Shown here piece after piece: positions 63,947 through 64,000 of a stretch of 64,000 nt of DNA. Position numbers and translations under genes: made by a program. The notes below the pieces were generated by a model. The model had not been told where the DNA came from and ran no database searches. It saw nothing but the letters and a program-made list of their open reading frames with translations. The stretch is taken from assembly GCA_946998115.1 (NCBI GenBank), contig CAMPYB010000003.1:7584-71583 (forward strand), given 5' to 3'. Position 1 is the first letter of the stretch; every line of letters starts with the position of its first letter. The stretch comes from an uncultured Actinomyces sp. Lineage in GTDB: Bacteria; Actinomycetota; Actinomycetes; Actinomycetales; Actinomycetaceae.

Positions 63947-64000
63947 GGCGGGGTAGCTCAGTCGGTGAGAGCGCACGACTCATAATCGTGAGGTCGCGGG
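63947..64000 (+). tRNA. tRNA-Met(CAT), cut by the window end
   Basis: Starts GGCGGGGTAGCTCAG; the anticodon stem ACGAC/GTCGT-like segment frames CTCATAA (anticodon CAT). The T arm and 3' acceptor lie beyond the window. The 5' GG and D arm suit elongator tRNA-Met; tRNA-Ile2 (lysidine-modified) is possible and cannot be excluded from this part. Confidence 0.88.

Noticed and set aside
1..64000. CRISPR arrays, insertion sequences, prophage or integrase genes
   Set aside because: No regularly spaced repeats, transposase motifs or phage genes were seen; the tRNA genes show no adjoining integrase or duplicated 3' end.

Overview
The window reads as a stretch of chromosome from a low-G+C (about one third by eye), probably host-associated actinobacterium. 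Support for this lineage: a 32-residue bS22-type ribosomal peptide, a DUF3180 protein next to folate genes, MurT/GatD, DisA, a BldC-like MerR/excisionase protein, an adrenodoxin-reductase-type ferredoxin-NADP reductase, GTG and TTG starts, and two sortase-anchored surface proteins. I cannot name genus or species; a low-G+C member near Actinomycetaceae or Bifidobacteriaceae is a guess. No insertion sequence, prophage or CRISPR array was seen.

Layout. 1-8.6 kb: a large membrane protein open at the left edge, serS, a Cof-type phosphatase, an AGE-family sugar epimerase/isomerase, and the lipid II amidating pair murT-gatD. 8.7-13.7 kb (minus strand): a CPBP membrane protease and a 1303-residue LPETG surface protein with DUF11-like repeats. 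13.9-18.8 kb: three tRNAs, the methionine importer metNIQ, tadA, upp and tRNA-Ser(CGA). 18.9-26.3 kb: an unrecognised protein, an alpha/beta hydrolase, an NlpC/P60 hydrolase, tilS, a PBP4-type carboxypeptidase and ppa. 26.5-34.5 kb: a plus-strand run hpt-ftsH-folE-folP-folB/K-DUF3180-membrane protein. 34.5-40.8 kb: disA, an orphan membrane protein behind a perfect Fur-type operator, a HAD phosphatase, a TrkA-like protein, a BldC-like regulator, bS22, a PLDc_N-like protein and a DUF3048 lipoprotein.

41.0-58.7 kb is the most interesting part. It holds a complete arginine deiminase pathway (arcA, ornithine carbamoyltransferase, carbamate kinase), a glycine-amidinotransferase (AGAT) homologue with an intact Asp-His-Cys triad, a 1773-residue adhesin-like protein with an LENTG sorting signal, an EamA transporter broken by one base in a run of nine G (probably a phase-variable switch), a creatininase with its metal ligands conserved, a second EamA transporter, a nicotinamide phosphoribosyltransferase and an MHS-family (betaine/proline-like) transporter. 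No ArcD-type antiporter was recognised. Because amidinotransfer is reversible, the set could form a cycle in which ornithine made by the ADI pathway is re-amidinated from guanidinoacetate or creatine, so guanidino compounds would feed substrate-level ATP formation. That cycle is inference; the individual gene calls are much firmer.

58.8-64 kb: an HtrA protease, the ferredoxin-NADP reductase, htpX, a YajQ-family protein, and tRNA-Tyr, tRNA-Thr and tRNA-Met, the last cut by the right edge.
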